From Bromus sterilis (taxonomy: Eukaryota > Streptophyta > Magnoliopsida > Poales > Poaceae), in assembly GCA_950022295.1 (NCBI GenBank), contig OX465595.1, positions 434,056,270 to 434,120,269 of the forward strand: DNA of 64,000 nt. Direction: 5' to 3'. The translations under genes were made by a program, and so were the position numbers. Position 1 is the stretch's first letter. Each line of letters opens with the position of its first letter. Under the pieces are notes generated by a model, which ran no database searches, had not been told where the DNA came from, and saw only the letters and a program-made list of their open reading frames with translations. Shown here one piece after another: positions 35,607 to 48,190 of this stretch.

Positions 35607-38460
35607 AATTCCTGCTCGTCCTCGAGTAGGTAAATGATAACAAGCATAATTTCTGTGGTGACATGCCACAGAACCATATAAGTACTTTTAAGTAAAGTAA
35701 TTAAAGCATGCAATTCAATTCAAGTCTTAACAAGCAAGAGTCTATATTAGCATTGACACAAGCAACAAAAGAACAAAAGGTGCAAGAGCTCTCACTGTCC
35801 GTGACTCAAATGTCTCCAGATGGTGTTTGCGTGCAAGCAGGGGACTGGGAAAAAGAGAGAAAAAAGGTTGTTGAGAAGAACTATCTACTAAAGTTTCACA
35901 CTTGGTCTCCTTTGGATTCTTATATTGACTCGTCCCCAGACCACTAGCCAGGTACAAGTCAAACTGATCCACTCCCTTTCGATATTTTGAGCACTCATGC
36001 AATGGATGAGCGTGAGCAAGAAAGTTGACACATAAAAGGAGAAATAGAAAGAAGGTGCAGGAGGAAGACAAAAAGGTGTGAAAGGCTCACATCAATGAGG
36101 ACAATCATAGGCGAGAGATGTCCATATGATAGATATGATGTGAGGAGTAGGGATTGCCATGTAACGGATGCACATGTGAGCTAAAAGCTCTCCAAGGGAA
36201 CTAGTGGGGGTGCATCTAACTTGCTTGCTCAAGAAGACCTAGATCTCGTTTGAGGAGGCTCATCATTGGAATATACAAGCCAAGTTCTATAGTGTGAAGG
36301 TCCCCACATAGCTATATGCATGATGATGATCTCTATGGAGTACAAGGGATAGAGGATGAAGTACTAGTGTGGATCTCTCAAAAGGAACAGTAGTGTGCCC
36401 CCTTCTCTCTTTTTATTTTTCTTTTTCTCCTTTTTCTAGTTTTTTGTATTTTTTGGTGGCCTCAATGGCTCTTTCTATTTAACTCTCATTTGTCCTCTTT
36501 GGGATCTTTTGATTTGTCCTCTTTGGGATATTTTCCTCACTTTAGGGGCAACAATCTATATTTTACAAGAATATAGGAGATCTTTCACACTTTACAAAAG
36601 TACTCACATAAATAAGATATAACTATCATGATGCAAATGTATGCCTCTTCCAGGATAGCAGGATATGCAATGATCCTAGCGTGTTATGTAGCAATGATTA
36701 GGGCAAGGCCCAACTAGCATGCGGCTCATCGATCAAACAAGTAGCATGTATGACATGAAGATCAAGTCATGAGAAGATGGATGTTGCATGGCAATGTATC
36801 TCGGAAAGGCTATGGAAATGCCTTGTAGGTAGGTATGGTGCCTATTTTGAGGAAAGATATAAGGAGGCTTATGATGACAGAGCGTATCGTGCCAAGGGTT
36901 TGGATGCACCGGCGAAGTATGCGCCAACTCTCAAGGTGAGAAAGGGCAATGCACGGTACCGAAGAGGCTAGAAAAAGTATAGGTGGGTGGAAGTGTCAAC
37001 TTTTGAATACTCAGATTAGTCCGAAGAACTCATGCACTTATTATCGGTAACTCTCAATCTAATCAGGAGGTTCACAAAGAGACAAGTACCCCGAGGAGGA
37101 GTGTATGGGGGTTTGCTTATCCTTGCGCATCCTCGACTCATGGTACGTGAGTGTACTGTAATATTCGAACCCTCCAGAGGTTAGTGATCCATCTAGTAGC
37201 TAGAGTTCTCAACAGCGGTTTTCGTTTTCGAAAATCACACGGATTGCCCAAAATACAACATCTATCACTAATTGGCTCGAGCTCTTAACACCGAAAGTTC
37301 AAACATTACTCTAGTCAATACCTCAAAACTATTGCAAGTTACTACTATAAAGAGAATAACAACTTCAACTACCTACTTTCTAGTCAAGACACAAAACTCA
37401 GTGCAACAGGCAAACTCTCTAACAAGATAAGACATGCTACCTATAGAAAGTTCAACCTGAGACAAAAGAAAAGCTCTAGAAGAAAACTAAAGCACTACAA
37501 CTAAACAGGGAAGCAACTAAGAAAAGAAAAAGAACAACTCACAGCTAAGGAAATAATCATGCAAATCCTATGAGGAGTTCTAGTTCAAACGGAGCGTGTT
37601 TCTCTCCCACACAAAGTAAGACGGGATCTAACTTGTTATGAATAGCAAGCAAAGCTAAAGAAAACTAAAAATAAAACCTAAGAGCGAGACGCTCCAAGCA
37701 TAACACATAACGCATGAAGTGATAAAAATATAGTGAGACGAAGGACGAACTGATGATTGTTGATGGAGAAGGGGACGCACGGGGGCATCCCCAAGCTTAG
37801 ACGCTTGAGTCTCCTTGAATATTTGTTGGGGATGCATGGGGGGATCCCCAAGGTTGAGCGCTTGACACTCCCGAATCTTCTTTCATCATCTTCCATCGCA
37901 CACTTGAAAACTACCTTCATACATAACTCATCATAAGCTGATTAGAGAAGTTAGTACCCTTAATAAAGAATTTTCCCATTGGATATACAGATATTCTTGA
38001 AGATATACTATTTCTCAAGATTGCCAAAAGGTTTTTGCAAAGAAAAAGCAAGCTTAAGGTTTGCAAACGTTAGGAGAGACAAAACGTGGCAGAATCTGTG
38101 AAAAACAGAACAACAAGTAGTAAATAATTTTTTAGGGGTACTTCTGCAACTCGAATCAAAAAACTCAGAACAGGCGCTCGAAAGTCAATTGTATGGAGCA
38201 CGCTTTCAAAACAATTCAGATCAAAAAGATGATCTAGTGATTTTAGGCTAATTTTTCCGTCCAAGAACAGAATCTGTTTTCTGGGCAGCATGTCACAACT
38301 TTTGAACTTTCTTGCAATCAGAGGCTAGACTTGGCACAAAGCTTGAAAATAAAGATACAATGATGTTGCTACAGTAGTAATAATCATCAAGACCACTAAA
38401 AACTGAAAGTAAAAAACTCAAACTAAAGATAACAAGGGTTGTCTCCCTAGATCTCTTTCT
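35607..38460 (-). other. Non-coding interior of S downstream of gag
   Basis: About 2.9 kb without a convincing frame on the element strand and without RT, protease or integrase motifs. It includes pyrimidine/purine-rich stretches (for example 36400-36460) and a GGGCATCCCCAAGCTTAG phrase near 37780 that resembles the polypurine-tract surroundings. I recognise nothing else. Confidence 0.7.
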
Positions 38461-40947
38461 TTATAGCCATAAAGATAGGCTTAAGATTTTAATGATGCTC
38501 TCATAGGAATAAGGAATAAGAGTTGAAGAACAAAAGAGAGCATCAAGAAGAAAATAACAAACACATTTAAGTCTAACATGCTTCCTATGCAAAGGGATCT
38601 TGTAGAGAAATAACTCATGGAAGCATAAAGATATTAGCATAGGAAGCCAAAATAAGTGCAACTTCAAAACCTTCAACATAAAGAGAGGGAACTTGATATT
38701 ATTGAAATATCTATAAGCATATGTTCCCCTCTCATAATAATTTTCAGTGGGATCATGAATAAACTCAACAATATAAGTATCACATAAAGCATTGTTACCA
38801 TGATCCACATGCAAAAGGGTACTCTTACTCTCCACATAAGCATAATCTTTCTCATTGGTAATACTGGGAGTAGGACTATCATAAACAACTTGAACACTAT
38901 AGATTAATTGTGTATTAGGAAGATGGTGTTCAACAAGGGAGTAATTCCCTCCATGATTATGACAAGTTTCATAAGGATAATTTCTCCTTATGTCATAGGT
39001 ACCTTTATAATCACTAAAGATAGGAGTTATAACATCATCATAGTAGATAAGAGCATTATCATTGCTAGAAACTATATTTGTAAACATGTTGTCTTTATTC
39101 TTACTAGCAAAAGAATTATCAATTACCACATCACTAATGGGTAAAGGACTTGCAATCCTATCATCCCCAAGCTTAGAGCTTTCCATATCATCACTCTTAG
39201 AGTTAGTACCAAAAAGATTTTCAAGAGCATAAGTAGCATTATCATCATTTTCCCAATCACAAAAAGTAACATGCATATCATAATAAAAATCATCTTCAAT
39301 AGTGCCTACGGACTTAACATCAGGATAATAATGAATGCAATCAAGCTCACCGTCCTCCAAAAATTTCTGTCCGTTAGGATAAAAATTGATGCGAGGAATA
39401 TGCTCAGGCCAGGTTGATACCCATTCTTCTTCCTTCTTGCTCCTCTTCCTCCTCCTCTTCTTTTTCTTCTTATTTACCTTAGGAGGGAGTGGTTGGAGAT
39501 GAAGCTTCTCCACATATCCTGGTTTATCATTAGAAACAATAAGGGAAACTTGGGAGAAACTCTCCTTTTTATTAGTAGAGATATAAGAGACATTTTTATA
39601 CTTTGGTAAAGTTCCCTCCTTTCTAATCTTACTTATGTAATCATTTTCATGGCAATTAACAACACAATAGAGATGGCAATTTTGAAAAGTGTTGCTAATT
39701 CCTAAGGCATTAACATCTAGTCAAGAAGTCTTTTCTGATAACTCTTCACACATCAAAAATAACATAAGTTCATCATAAAGATCAGAAGTGATCATGTTAT
39801 CACACAACTGATTAACAGTTATGCTTTGAAAGTTCATGCATTGAAAATTAAAGTGACCCTCTATGCAACAAAGTTCACAAGTAAAAGAATAAAGGTCACA
39901 CAATTCTCTAGCAATTTCATTTAAATCTTTGACCCAAGTGATTGTTCTTTCATGCTTATGTTGCTTACAATACTTCTCTTCTTAAATCATAGGCCTTTCA
40001 CAAGGTCTATCCACTCCACAAAAATTAACATGCTTATATAAAAATTCATTTTCAGGAATTGGATCATGCATGTTGCAATCATCATGAACAATCTCATTTT
40101 CTTTGCAAATCTCTTTAAAAGGTTCATGATGCTTGATCCAATTCTCCTTAGGCATATTAAGATGTGAAGCAAAAGATCTGAGAAAATCAACAAGGAGTTG
40201 AGAATCAAGCCCAAACTTAGCACTAAACTTATTAAAACTTGCAGTTTCAACAAAGGACTTAATGCAATCATACTCATAATTTATACCTGACTCTTTACCT
40301 TTGTCGATCTCCCAATCTTCAGTATTGCGTTGAATTCTTTCAAGGAGTTCCCATTTAGCATCAATCTTTTCGTTTGTGAAAGAACCCATAGAGGAAGCAT
40401 TGAGCAAGTCTTTATCCTGTCGAGAGAGCCTCGCATAAGAATTAGTAATAATTATATCTTTGGGGAGCCCATGGTCAGGACATTTTAGCATTAAAGTTTT
40501 CAGTCTCCCCCAAGCTTGAGATATGCTCTCTCCGTCACGAGGATAGAAATTATAAACATAATTCCTATTCTCATGAACTTCATGAAGAGGATAAAACTTG
40601 GAGTAAAAGAGAGACTGGATCTCTTCCCAATCCCGTAGGTGAGAATCATCTAGTAGCCTATACCATTCCAATGCTTTTCCTTTCAGTGACAAGGAAAATA
40701 ATTTCTTCATGACTTCACCTCTTGTCAAAACTGAAATCTTAAATAACTCACAAAGTTCTGTAAGTTTCAACAAATGAATACTATGATTGACTGTCCCATC
40801 ATAACAATCATTAATAATTATTTCAACTATCCCAAGTGGTATTTTGAATGGGATACATTCAGTAGGTGGAGGAGACTTCTCTACCACGGGCGTGGTAAAG
40901 CGTCCTTCCCCAAACAGCGAACTAAGAGTGCAGTTTTCCATAAGCAT
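38461..40947 (-). pseudogene. Gag-like frame of S with two in-frame stops
   Basis: A single minus-strand frame of about 828 codons runs from the ATG at 40947 to the stop at 38461, broken only by TAA (39982-39984) and TGA (39721-39723). The first part (40947-39985, 321 codons) has the Gypsy retrotransposon gag core: ALEWY near its middle, then FYSKFYP and SISQAWGRL. Between the two stops lies a perfect CX2CX4HX4C zinc knuckle. The last part starts with a basic K/R run, is otherwise acidic, and ends in a hydrophobic stretch of unknown role. Gag would form the particle and bind RNA. The in-frame ATG at 41061 lies in the LTR upstream of the primer site and is not the likely start. Confidence 0.85.
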
Positions 40948-41020
40948 AACTAGTGAAAATAAAAACAAGAAACAAAAATATTTAAATGCAAGATCTAAAG
41001 ATATACCTTCAAACCTTACC

Positions 41021-41038
41021 TCCCCGGCAACGGTGCCA
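41021..41038 (-). other. Primer binding site of S (tRNA-Asp type)
   Basis: On the minus strand TGGCACCGTTGCCGGGGA lies 9 bp inside the 5' LTR, matching the primer-site type of Athila/Tat elements. Confidence 0.85.
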
Positions 41039-41047
41039 GAAATAGCT

Positions 41048-41884
41048 TGATGTCTACACATGCTTCTATTCTTGTAGACTATGTTGGGCCTCCAAGCGCG
41101 GAGGTTTGTAGGACAACAACAATTTCCCTCAAGTGGATGACCTAAGGTTTATCGAACTCAGGGAAGTAGAGGTTGAAGATGGTCTCTCTCATGCAACCCT
41201 GCAATTAAGATACAAGAAGTCTCTTGTGTCCCCAACACACCTAATACAACTAGGAGTTGTATAGGTGCACTAGTTCGGCGAAGAGATGGTAAAATACGAG
41301 TGATAGGTGTGGGAAAGCAAGGTAATATAAATCTGTAATAAAAAGTGCAGCAAGCAAACATGTGAAAAAAGTGAGCACAAACGGTGTAGCAATGGTGGAA
41401 ACACGGCCTAGGCTTCATACTTTCACTAGTGGCAACTCTCAACAACATTAACATAGTCTAATCACATGATATTTCCCATAAAACATGCAATGGAGACGCA
41501 CTCGGAGGTCATTCCTTTGTGGTCAAGAGAGGATGAGAATTATGTAGGGCTACAAAAGCACACCTCAAAGTTCGTAGTTCTCAATCTATGGATTTCCCAA
41601 TGTCACCGCGGCCATCCAAAGAGAGTACCACAATCACCACAACATATCTCAAGGATAGTCAAAGACAAGCACCAAGAGACTCTCAATCTTCAATCAACAC
41701 ACAAAAGAGGAAATCAATCATGATAATGCTCTTCTAACCCATGTCCAATAGACCGCTGTCACCTTGGTCTCGGGGATTATACTAGATAAGATCAATTGAG
41801 TACATCAATCCAATACATAGAGGAAGGGGAAATATCATGGTATCACCCTAGATTAGCATAGCATATGATCACAACGAAGATCAC
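41048..41884 (-). repeat. 5' LTR of S, partial
   Basis: It matches 34136-34972 of the other LTR. It is broken at 41884 by G2, whose left target duplication is probably ATCAC (41880-41884). The remainder would lie right of G2, beyond the window. Confidence 0.92.
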
Positions 41885-42731
41885 TGTCGGGACCCGGGGT
41901 TAGCGTATGCAAGTCCCGCTACGACATAGTCATATGGAGAGCCGAGAACCGTACCCACTTGTCTAAGCAGACAAGCCCAAGCACAGAACATTCTCGGAAA
42001 GCATCGTACGTGAGGGGCATCCCATCTAGGCCGGATGATCAACTGAGATGGGTCCTCATCGTCCGTACACAAGTCTAAATGATATGGGTGATGAACTCCC
42101 GTATTCACAGACAAGTCGCCTCAACCATACTATCGACTATCTCATAGCTCTTACATAGACTTACTCCAGCCCGATCACTTAGTCGGGGTCTAGGGCGGGC
42201 TCAATCATACAAAAAGTGTGCACGAGACAGAGTCTCGAACAATCGCATCGCGATGCCCCAAGCTGCGCACATCTAAGGGCCACTTGGTGTATAAAAGACC
42301 GCCAGCCAGATCACAACTAAGGTCTCGAAAACCCATACAAAGACATGCATGTTATAAACATACACGCAGCACGCATGCCTTGTATGAACAGCAGGTATCA
42401 TTGCAATTCTCTACAAAGTATATATTTTATTGATAACTCTCACAAAGTGCACACAGAGATCACAAGCATGTGATTCAACATTACAACAAACAAGCGGAAG
42501 CAAAGTAGGTCTGAGTACAGACAAGTTTAACAAATGGCTTAAGAAGCCTTATTTAAACACAAGCCCTCCACGAGGGAACCAGTCGTCTGACTGGGACTAC
42601 ACTAGCTTGGTCTTCAGTCATCGAGCTCGATGAAGAATCCACCTTCGGGGTCAGTGGGTTCATCTAAAACATAGAATAAGAAATTGTGAGTACAAAGTCG
42701 TACTCAGCAAGACTTACGTAGGAACTATACT
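41885..42731 (-). repeat. 3' LTR of G2, first piece
   Basis: Starts TGTCGGGACCC on the plus strand and is broken by G1. The last 5 bp (ATACT, 42727-42731) are the left target duplication of G1. Confidence 0.93.
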
Positions 42732-45700
42732 TGTCACAACCCCAAGTTAGGTATGTGCTAGGGTAAGCTTAGGCCTTTACATCATGATAAAAATTTCAAA
42801 AGAAAATTCAAAAATGGGGAAAAGAAAAGCCCTGGGAAATTAAATCAAATGGCCAGATAAAATTCTTTTTCCAAAAATCATTTGAGTATTTGGAAAATTC
42901 CTATAAATGATGCTGATCATTTTAAAAATGGTTTGGGATCAATCCCATGCTCATGGAATTTTCTAATTTTCAAACAATGCCTTGGAAAATTAAATAAACC
43001 CCTATTTGATTTAAAATTCAAATGTTTTGAATTTTAAAGAGTGCCAAATTTTATAAGTGGCTAGCTCTAGCTTTTATGAGGCCATATAAAAAATTATGGC
43101 ATTTATAAAAATACCTAGCTATTTTATTAGCTATGTCAACCTATTTACAGAAGAAATAAAAAGAAAAAAGAAAAACAGAGAAGGGTAGGACCTTACCTTG
43201 CGCCTCAGAAGAGGCCCACTCACCTGTGCCACGGCCCAGCCCACCGGGGGCGCCTTGTCTTCTTCCTCCCCGCCAAGCCAAGCTGCTCGGTGGAGGGCAG
43301 AGCAAGGCCACGGCGACACGGCGACGCCCAGCCTCTTCTAGGCCTCCCCCTCTCTCCCTTGCGCCACGCAGCAGCTGCAGAAGCCCCCCCGCACCCCTTC
43401 CCTTTCCTCATGGCTCACCTCCTCGCCTGCTCTCGCCGGATTTCTCGACGACAGAAGATCGCCGGAGAGCGCCGATGCGCGCAGCCGTGGCCATCGGCCA
43501 GCTAGAGCTGCACCGTCCTGTCCAGGAGATGTGCCGCACCCTCCTCCGTCGTTTCCCCCTTTCAATTGAGCTCGAGAGCCTCTGAAGCCGACGCCATCGT
43601 CATCGACTTGCTCCGGCCGCCGAGAAGATCCACGAGCAATTGCGCCGCCGTCGTTCTATCCCCGGCCCAACCGTCTTCACCGACGTGTTCAGGGTGAGTC
43701 ACTTGTTCTTCCCCACCCATCCATGGCTCCTCCTTCGCCCTCGTTTGAACCTCGCCATGGGAGCAGAGCTCTGTCGCCGCCGTAGGTGTCCAAACGCGTG
43801 CTCCAGTGCGCCTCCGTCTCCCCCAGCATGTCCATGACGCTCCTGGAGCCCCCAGAAACCCAACGCACACACGTATGCCTCGTCTCATGGCCGTTTTGCA
43901 AGCGCAGCTCCAAGCCGTAGCTCAGGTCGCCGCCAAGGTCGAAGCTGTCGTCGTCTGCAACCTCCCCGACGACGCATGAGTAGCCCCTTCGACGCGGCTC
44001 ACCACGGGCTAAAGTTTGGTAGCCTTGGCGCTGCAATTGGCCGCCGGAATCGCCGCCCCGTACGAGCGCCTCCGCACTGGACCCCACCGGCGGCTAACCG
44101 CCGGCGGCCCGATTAGGTTAAGGGGATAATCCCCCTTTTAGTCGACCCTTGGGTCACTGACTGGTGGGCCCTGGCCCCCCCTAATGACCTTTTTAGTTTA
44201 ATTTAAACGGGGTTAACCCCCTAGCCACTGACAGCCTGACCCCACCTGTCAGCCCCCCCACACGCCAGCATGACGTCAGCTTGGCGCAATAAGTCAATTA
44301 AATTGATTAAATCAATTACAGAAAATCCAGAAAATAGCCAAATCTTTAGAAAATCATAACTAATTCATTTTAACTCCAAATTGGACAAATAATATGTCTA
44401 AAATTATCAGAAAAATACAAGTATTATGAATATGAAATTTGTTTTCATGTTTGACCATTTTAAAATGGGTGAATAGTAGCAAACATGCATATGGATCCTT
44501 TTCAAATTCAAATTTGGAGTGAATTTGCAAATGACTTTGCAACACCCTTAATTCAAATGGTTTCATCCACACATCAGAAGCTTTATCTCAACTATACCAC
44601 ATCACTTCATGATCAACCTTTTCAAATGAACTTTCATGCATTCAAATGCATTTGAAATTCATCGATAAATAAAATGGAGTTTGAATTTTCATTTCAAATG
44701 TAATATACACCTTTTAAATGGAATGCTCAACACATCAGTACCTTGAACATCACCATTACAATCTTATTCATGTGATTCTGCATTGTACATTATGTTGATC
44801 CTATGATTGTCATGTTGCTGATAGAAGTGGAGCCGGAACCCGAGATCACCCGCTTCGTTGAAGACCCCGTGACTGAACCTCGTCAGCAAGGCAAGCAAAC
44901 CCCCAGTGATCATGTCGATAAAATCCCACTTCCCTCTCATATCTCGCTTATGCATTGTTTAGGATGATTACCATGATGCGTTTCTACCGCATAGATTAAC
45001 CCATTCCTTTGCATGACCTATCATTTTGTCACAGTAGTAGGCAAACCACAATCCTAGCAACTGTAGGAGTTGATTGATATCATGTGGCCCCTGCAATTGT
45101 TACTGCTTATTGCATGCTTAGAATGATACCATGTTGATACTGCTATGTGAGTCGGGATGATGGTGAACATGGTGTTGATGATGGTAGAAAAGTGTTGGTG
45201 AATCTACCCTAATACAAGGTGAACGATGAGAGGTTGTGTAGGAGTACACGGTGGGTTGTCTCGTTGAACACCGCCCTAAGTCTGAGTTCTTGTGTGGTGA
45301 TCCAAGATGAAGAGTGCAACTACACATTGGGCTCACTAACCCCTCTCAGCTTACTAACTCATCCCCTTAGATGTCCAGATGTCGCAGTAGTTCGGATTTC
45401 TGTTGCTATTGTGGCCTGGTAGCCAAGTGAGAGAACGGCTCATCCGAGACCGGCTTTCGCACCACGCACACATCGTCTGGGTCCACTTCGGTAAACCGGC
45501 CGGGTTCACGATAGTGGAAGCCAACCCAGATAGGCGGCTTTCTTGGACTAGATCGGCTATGAGGTAACAGTTGTGGTGGCATCCTCGCTGTCATCTCTTG
45601 AACGGTGACACGCAAAAGGCGGTAAATGATGACACGTGTGTGTAGCAGTACACCCCTGCAGGGTTAACAAAACTATTCGAATAGCCGCGTCCGCGGTTAA

Positions 45701-46152
45701 GGACTGCTTGGAAAGCTTAGCTTGATTATTAGACAATTGAATTGGATACTTCTAAAATACACCAAGATAAGTGTGAGTGCTATGGCGTGCTTTCTCGTGG
45801 GGAAGTCGAGGAAGGCACCATAGTGGTGTAATTGGTTGAAGAGATGTAGTGGACTCGTGTATGCTTCTTACCTCAAGTCTGGTACTCGTAGTTTAGGACT
45901 ATCCAAGTCAAAGCTGGCACTTCTGCAAGTGAAACCCCACCTCCCTTTACCTTGATACATGTGCATGAGTAGTATAGCTCCTATGTAAGTCTTGTTGAGT
46001 ACGACTTTGTACTCATGTTTGCTTATTCTATGTTTTAGATGAACCCACCGACCCTGATGGTGGCTTCTATCCGAAGCTCGATGTGACATCCTGGCTTAAT
46101 AGGAATAATAGACTACTCATATCAACAAGGTGCACCTTCTTTTCCGGGAGCC

Positions 46153-46240
46153 CAGATCCAAAGAACTTCATAGTTAAGCGTGCTTGGCTTGGAGCGATTT
46201 GAGGATGGGTGACCGACCGGGAAGTTGTTCCCGGGTGCGC
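46153..46240 (+). other. 5S rRNA-derived segment in the Cassandra 5' LTR
   Basis: Resembles the internal Pol III promoter of plant 5S rRNA: TAGTTAAGCGTGCTTGG (box A, 46171-46187), GAGGATGGGTGACC (intermediate element and box C start) and GGGAAGTTGTTCC. The first box A base has changed from A to T compared with the 3' LTR copy. It is not a 5S gene. Confidence 0.9.
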
Positions 46241-46349
46241 ATGAGTGAGGACAAAGTGCGTAGGAAAGACTAGTGTTGGTCTGTGGGGACAGTCTAGATC
46301 CCGCCAGGCGTACGCCGGGAACCGGTGGGTGTGGCCGGGGCGTTACAAA

Positions 46350-46361
46350 TGGTATCAGAGC
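46350..46361 (+). other. Primer binding site of Cassandra
   Basis: TGGTATCAGAGC two bases after the 5' LTR, complementary to initiator tRNA-Met. Confidence 0.9.
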
Positions 46362-46574
46362 CGACCCTTGCGGTTATACGGGCGTGTGTGGGTCAGTGCG
46401 CGAACATGTGGGACATGTGTCGGCACTGGACGCACAGACGTGTGCCAAGAGGGAACGTTCCTGTGGGGCGATGAGGACATCGGTTCCTTTGAGTGGGGGT
46501 GTATGTGACATCCTGGCTTAATAGGAATGATAGACTACTCATATCAACAAGGTGCACCTTCTTTTCCGGGAGCC

Positions 46575-46662
46575 CAGATCCAAAGAACTCCAAAGTTAAG
46601 CGTGCTTGGCTTGGAGCGATTTGAGGATGGGTGACCGACCGGGAAGTTGTTCCCGAGTGCGC
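46575..46662 (+). other. 5S rRNA-derived segment in the Cassandra 3' LTR
   Basis: Same segment 422 bp downstream, with AAGTTAAGCGTGC intact at box A (from 46593), so it is the better preserved of the two Pol III-like promoters. Confidence 0.9.
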
Positions 46663-47525
46663 ATGAGTGAGAACAAAGTGCGTAGGAAAGACTAGTGTTG
46701 GTCTATGGGGACAGTCTAGATCCCGCCAGGCGTACGCCGGGAACCGGTGGGTGTGGCCGGGGCGTTACACTCGAAGAATGAAGACTCAGACCAAGACCAA
46801 GCTAGTGTAGTCCCAGTCAGACGACTGGTTCCCTCGTGGAGGGCTTGTTTTTAGATACGGCTTCTCTAAGCCATTTGTTAAACTTGTCTGTACTCAGACC
46901 TACTTTGCTTCCGCATGTTTGATGTAATGTTGGATCACAGACTTGTGATCTCTGTGTGCACTCTGTAAGAGTTATTAATAAAGATGTATGCATTGTAGAG
47001 AATTGCAATGATACATGCTGTTCATACTAGACATGTGTGCTGCGTGTATGTTTATAACATGCATGTCTTAGTATGGGTTTTCGAGACCTTAGTTGTGATC
47101 TGGCTGGCGGTCTTTTATACACCAAGTGGCCCTTAGATGTGCGCAGCTTGGGGCATCGCGATGCGATTGTTCATGACTCCGTCATGTGCACACTTTGATG
47201 TATGATCGAGCCCGCCCTAGACCCCGACTAAGTGATCGGGCTGGAGTAAGTCTATGTAAGGGTTATAATACAATCGATAGTATGGTTGAGGCGACTTGTC
47301 TATGAGTATGGGAGTTCACCACCCATATCATTTAGACTTGTGTGCGGACGATGAGGACCCATTTCAGTTGATCATCCGGCCTGGATGGGATGCCCCTCAC
47401 GTTCGATGCTTTCCGAGAACGTTCTGTGCTTGGCCTTGTCTGCTTAGACAAGTGGGTACGGTTCTCGGCTCTCCATATGATTGTGTTGTAGCGAGGCTTG
47501 CATACGCTAACCCCGGGTCCCGATA

Positions 47526-48190
47526 GACTTGGTATCAGAGCAAGACTGACTGTAGGATTATCAGCCTTGGCCGAAGTCGAGTCTAGCTTGCTATAGTTAT
47601 ATAGTTACTCTGGGTATATAAGGGAACAACGTAAGGCTTCTTTTTTCTCCTTACCCTCATCGTTCTGAGTTCTGAGTCACCCTCATCTTATTCTATGGGA
47701 AGATAGGACTGGGCTCACCTCTGTCTGATTAGAACATCTCGTTGTTTGCTTCCTTGTAGCCGTAGGAAAGTTGTGTCCGGTTTCCTAGCATTGTTTTAAT
47801 GCTGATTTCTTACATCGTATTATGTAAGTGATGTATCTACATTGAAAGAAAATAGTTTTCTTACAATTACAGCCGTTATGCTGTCCGAATCATTCCAGGT
47901 TTCTTCAAAATCTGATGCATTTGCAAAATCCTTCTATCTTTTTCGGGTGTCCTTCCAGAAGTTTTCTAGGTGGCATGCCCGACAGTTCCATAGAGTTGTT
48001 ATAGTTGTTGTTCTAGAAACCTATAGTGATTCATTTGCAACTCTTTCTCCCACTTTAGATGTCTTCTAGCCAGAAGAACCACACTAACCATCGTGTTGGG
48101 GTACTTTGCTACTCTGACATATCTGTTGTATCCCCTAGTAAACCTTGGTCATCCTCTAGGAAGCTATCCAGAGATCCAACCCCTTAAACC
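47526..48190 (+). other. Primer binding site and rearranged leader of G1
   Basis: TGGTATCAGAGC lies at 47530-47541. The leader matches G2 up to about 47920 (TGATGCATTTGCAAAATC), where G2 goes on to its gag ATG. In G1 the sequence instead passes through a diverged fragment resembling the protease/RT boundary (TGTCCTTCCAGAAG near 47950) and a spacer with CCATCGTGTTGGGG (48088), then into RT. G3 shares this arrangement. TATATAAG lies at 47615-47622. Confidence 0.85.

Larger units (their letters stand above)
34136..41884 (-). mobile_element. Athila-like Gypsy element S (Sabrina/WHAM-like), gag only
   Basis: Minus-strand element: 5' LTR on the right (from 41048, cut by G2 at 41884), interior 35593-41047, 3' LTR on the left (34136-35592). 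Read on its own strand the LTR starts TGATACGT and ends AGACATCA; the primer site is of tRNA-Asp type, and the polypurine tract is AAGCTTGGGGATGT. The 5.5-kb interior codes only for a gag-like frame, with no protease, RT or integrase, so it is non-autonomous. The 837-bp overlap of the two LTRs has about 28 differences by eye (3.3%). The family name is a resemblance, not a database match. Confidence 0.88.
46082..46769 (+). mobile_element. Cassandra TRIM, complete (688 bp)
   Basis: A terminal-repeat retrotransposon in miniature: 266-bp LTRs at 46082-46347 and 46504-46769, each TGTGACATCC...GTTACA, with a 156-bp interior. The interior opens with the tRNA-Met primer site and closes with a purine tract GAGTGGGGGT (46491-46500). 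CTCGA target duplications lie at 46077-46081 and 46770-46774. Each LTR carries a 5S rRNA-derived segment, the hallmark of Cassandra. There is no coding sequence, so it depends on other elements. The LTRs differ at six sites (2.3%). The G1 3' LTR shows the empty site near 54419. Confidence 0.97.
42732..47525 (+). repeat. 5' LTR of G1, containing Cassandra
   Basis: Starts TGTCACAACCCC and ends CCCGATA, where the 3' copy has CCCGACA, so the terminal CA has become TA. The length without Cassandra (688 bp) and one CTCGA duplication is 4,101 bp, equal to the 3' LTR. TGACGTCA lies at 44271-44278 in the GC-rich block. Confidence 0.95.

Noticed and set aside
38461..39513. A separate envelope-like gene downstream of gag in S
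   Set aside because: It is in the same frame as gag, has no ATG at its apparent start (GTG), and is separated only by stop codons; the hydrophobic end alone is not evidence of an envelope.
46153..46662. Two 5S rRNA genes
   Set aside because: The segments cover only part of 5S rRNA, are diverged, and sit in the LTRs of a Cassandra TRIM with its own target duplication.
46085..46770. Tandem duplication of a host gene fragment inside the G1 LTR
   Set aside because: The two copies are the Cassandra LTRs, separated by a primer site and a purine tract.
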